This document shows, one piece after another, positions 62,741 through 64,000 of a stretch of 64,000 nucleotides of DNA. The notes under the pieces are model-generated. The model saw only the letters and a list, made by a program, of their open reading frames with translations. It did no database searches and was not told the origin of the DNA. This DNA comes from Acinetobacter pecorum. Lineage in GTDB: Bacteria > Pseudomonadota > Gammaproteobacteria > Pseudomonadales > Moraxellaceae. Both the position numbers and the translations under genes were made by a program. Each line of letters opens with the position of its first letter. Position 1 is the stretch's first letter. The stretch lies in assembly GCF_014837015.1 (NCBI RefSeq), contig NZ_JACSPT010000002.1, positions 124,001 to 188,000 on the forward strand, written 5' to 3'.

Positions 62741-64000
62741 TTAAGGTGATACTGAGTGTGAAGGATCAGTTTGCACTGAAGTATCCGTTCCTTTAGCATC
62801 TTCCTTGATGAGATACGGATTCTCAAGCTCTAATACCTCATTCAATTGCAGATCAAATACATCGGTCAACATGCTGTCATAACGGCGCGCATTATAGTGC
62901 ACCAGTTTTTCTGCTTCCTGATCATTAATAAAGCCTTGTTGATGTGCATCGGCTACATGCTCAGCAAAACTAAGTCCTTTAAATTGTCCTTTATTTTCAG
63001 CTTTTTTAAAGCGATCCCAGAGCTTTTCAATCTCTAGGAGCAGATTGAAAGTTGATTCCATACGGCCAGTGACATCATTTTCATTGATATTATAGTAGAC
63101 ATGTTTTTTGAGTGACTGCCGGAAAGCATTGTCTTCCATCATACTGTTCGCTACCTGTTGTTTCAGATAGTCTGATGGTTTCTGTACCGGACGGCCAAAT
63201 GGGAAACATAACAGTTTGACCATACCTGCTGCTGCACCTGATGGAAAGTTGGCAAACAGGTCAAAAAATGCTTCTTGCGCTGTATACAGAGACTTTTCTA
63301 CCGCAAGCTGTGCATGTAAACGCTCATCTTCAGTTTTTTTACTATGCTCAAAAAACTTGAGAATTGCCGATGCAATAAACAGGTGAGCATGAATGTCGGC
63401 CAGACGACCCGAAAGCATTTCCTTACGTTTGATATCACCCGCGAGTAATCCTAGGCACATATCCGCGGTCAGGGCAAAGTTGGCACTCAGCCGGTTAATC
63501 ACTTTGTAATAAGGATGGGTAAAGTCAACCGCACTTTGCGGTGCAGCACTGGAGCCACCTGTAAAGGCATAGGCAAAGGAGCGGGCAGTCCGGTTAAAGG
63601 TGTATCCCAAATGTTTAAAAAGCAGGTCATCGAAAGGGTTTAGAGCGGCAGCCCGATCTTCAGCCTGTAAAAGCTGTAATTCTTCATAAAGATAAGGATG
63701 GCAACGCATTGAACCCTGACCGAAAATCATCAGGGAACGACTAAGAATATTGGCACCTTCAACGGTAATGGAGACTGGAATTGCCTGATAGTAAGGCGCC
63801 AGAAAGTTGCGCGGACCCATCTGAATGGCGCGGCCACCGACCACATCCATACCGTGATTGACCACTTTACGCATACCTTCTGTCGCATAATATTTGGCAA
63901 TCGCCGTCATTACTGCAGGCTTGCCACCCTGATTCAGACCACAGGTGACCAGATAACGGAAGGCTTCCAGCATATAGGTATCACTGGCGATTTCACTATT
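62741..64000 (-). CDS. fadE: Acyl-CoA dehydrogenase FadE (partial, 5' end outside window)
   Basis: The frame is open across the right edge, so only the C-terminal 419 residues are seen; the ATG at 63973 is internal. It catalyses the first, FAD-dependent step of fatty acid beta-oxidation. The region MRKVVNHGMDVVGGRAIQMG and the active-site-bearing VSITVEGANILSRSLMIFGQG are characteristic of FadE. The C-terminal domain (about the last 300 residues, HPYLYEELQLLQAEDR onward) is the DUF1974 extension that separates FadE from short acyl-CoA dehydrogenases. Full-length FadE has about 815 residues. Confidence 0.95.
   Translation of the reverse strand, partial: NSEIASDTYMLEAFRYLVTCGLNQGGKPAVMTAIAKYYATEGMRKVVNHGMDVVGGRAIQMGPRNFLAPYYQAIPVSITVEGANILSRSLMIFGQGSMRCHPYLYEELQLLQAEDRAAALNPFDDLLFKHLGYTFNRTARSFAYAFTGGSSAAPQSAVDFTHPYYKVINRLSANFALTADMCLGLLAGDIKRKEMLSGRLADIHAHLFIASAILKFFEHSKKTEDERLHAQLAVEKSLYTAQEAFFDLFANFPSGAAAGMVKLLCFPFGRPVQKPSDYLKQQVANSMMEDNAFRQSLKKHVYYNINENDVTGRMESTFNLLLEIEKLWDRFKKAENKGQFKGLSFAEHVADAHQQGFINDQEAEKLVHYNARRYDSMLTDVFDLQLNEVLELENPYLIKEDAKGTDTSVQTDPSHSVSP

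Overview
The window looks like chromosomal DNA of an Acinetobacter species (Moraxellaceae). The evidence is the moderate-to-low GC content, the RNase HI / DNA polymerase III epsilon fusion, a trpGDC block without trpE, the ubiC-ubiA pair, and the synteny of a FimL/ChpA-like gene, rnhA-dnaQ, mltD and peptide-transporter genes, which I recall from Pseudomonas. The species cannot be fixed by reading. Most of the window is core genome. There is no phage, insertion sequence, CRISPR array, rRNA operon or defence island, and no clear candidate for a wholly new multi-gene system.

Layout. 1-3.1 kb (minus): the 5' part of a FimL/ChpA-like gene and the rnhA-dnaQ fusion. 3.3-10.6 kb (plus): an MltD-type lytic transglycosylase with eight LysM repeats, then a YejA/YejB/YejE peptide importer without its ATPase. 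10.6-13.4 kb: an old-yellow-enzyme oxidoreductase and a convergent heme-oxygenase-like diiron protein. 13.7-21.7 kb (minus): five identical tRNA-Glu genes interspersed with an alpha/beta hydrolase, two paralogous amino-acid permeases, a 52-residue membrane peptide and a TonB receptor with two Fur-like boxes. 21.7-29.2 kb: rnt, pyrC, a membrane diguanylate cyclase, argG, a small membrane protein, fadH and tRNA-Ser. 29.3-35.4 kb: methyltransferase, pirin, L,D-transpeptidase, hemE, and DUF817 and DUF3015 proteins. 35.5-42.6 kb: DUF4105 protein, a globin-coupled diguanylate cyclase, DUF4385, cupin, folE, Smr-domain and GFA proteins. 42.6-49.1 kb: trpGDC, glnA, and ubiC-ubiA. 49.2-55.4 kb: a lipase-like lipoprotein, two pairs of tRNA-Asn in a 205-bp direct duplication, sodB, a Nif3 protein, a DegS-type protease and a small frameshifted gene. 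55.4-61.8 kb: pyrimidine (Rut) catabolism. 61.8-64 kb: repeats, a carboxymuconolactone-decarboxylase-like gene and the 3' part of fadE.

How the genes work together. The clearest integrated module is nitrogen scavenging. glnA, rutD and rutABCFG each have a sequence matching the sigma-54 GG-N10-GC promoter pattern, and glnA also has a near-consensus NtrC site. The rut operon would open the uracil ring (RutA, with RutF supplying reduced flavin), release carbamate and aminoacrylate (RutB), deaminate the latter (RutC), and import substrate (RutG). No rutE is present; a 3-hydroxyisobutyrate-dehydrogenase-family gene sits in its place and may remove malonic semialdehyde. Other points of interest are the DUF3015-DUF4105 envelope pair with a 20-bp palindrome in its promoter, a 41-bp near-perfect palindrome near 62.1 kb, two diguanylate cyclases that differ in feedback-site conservation, and duplicated tRNA loci.
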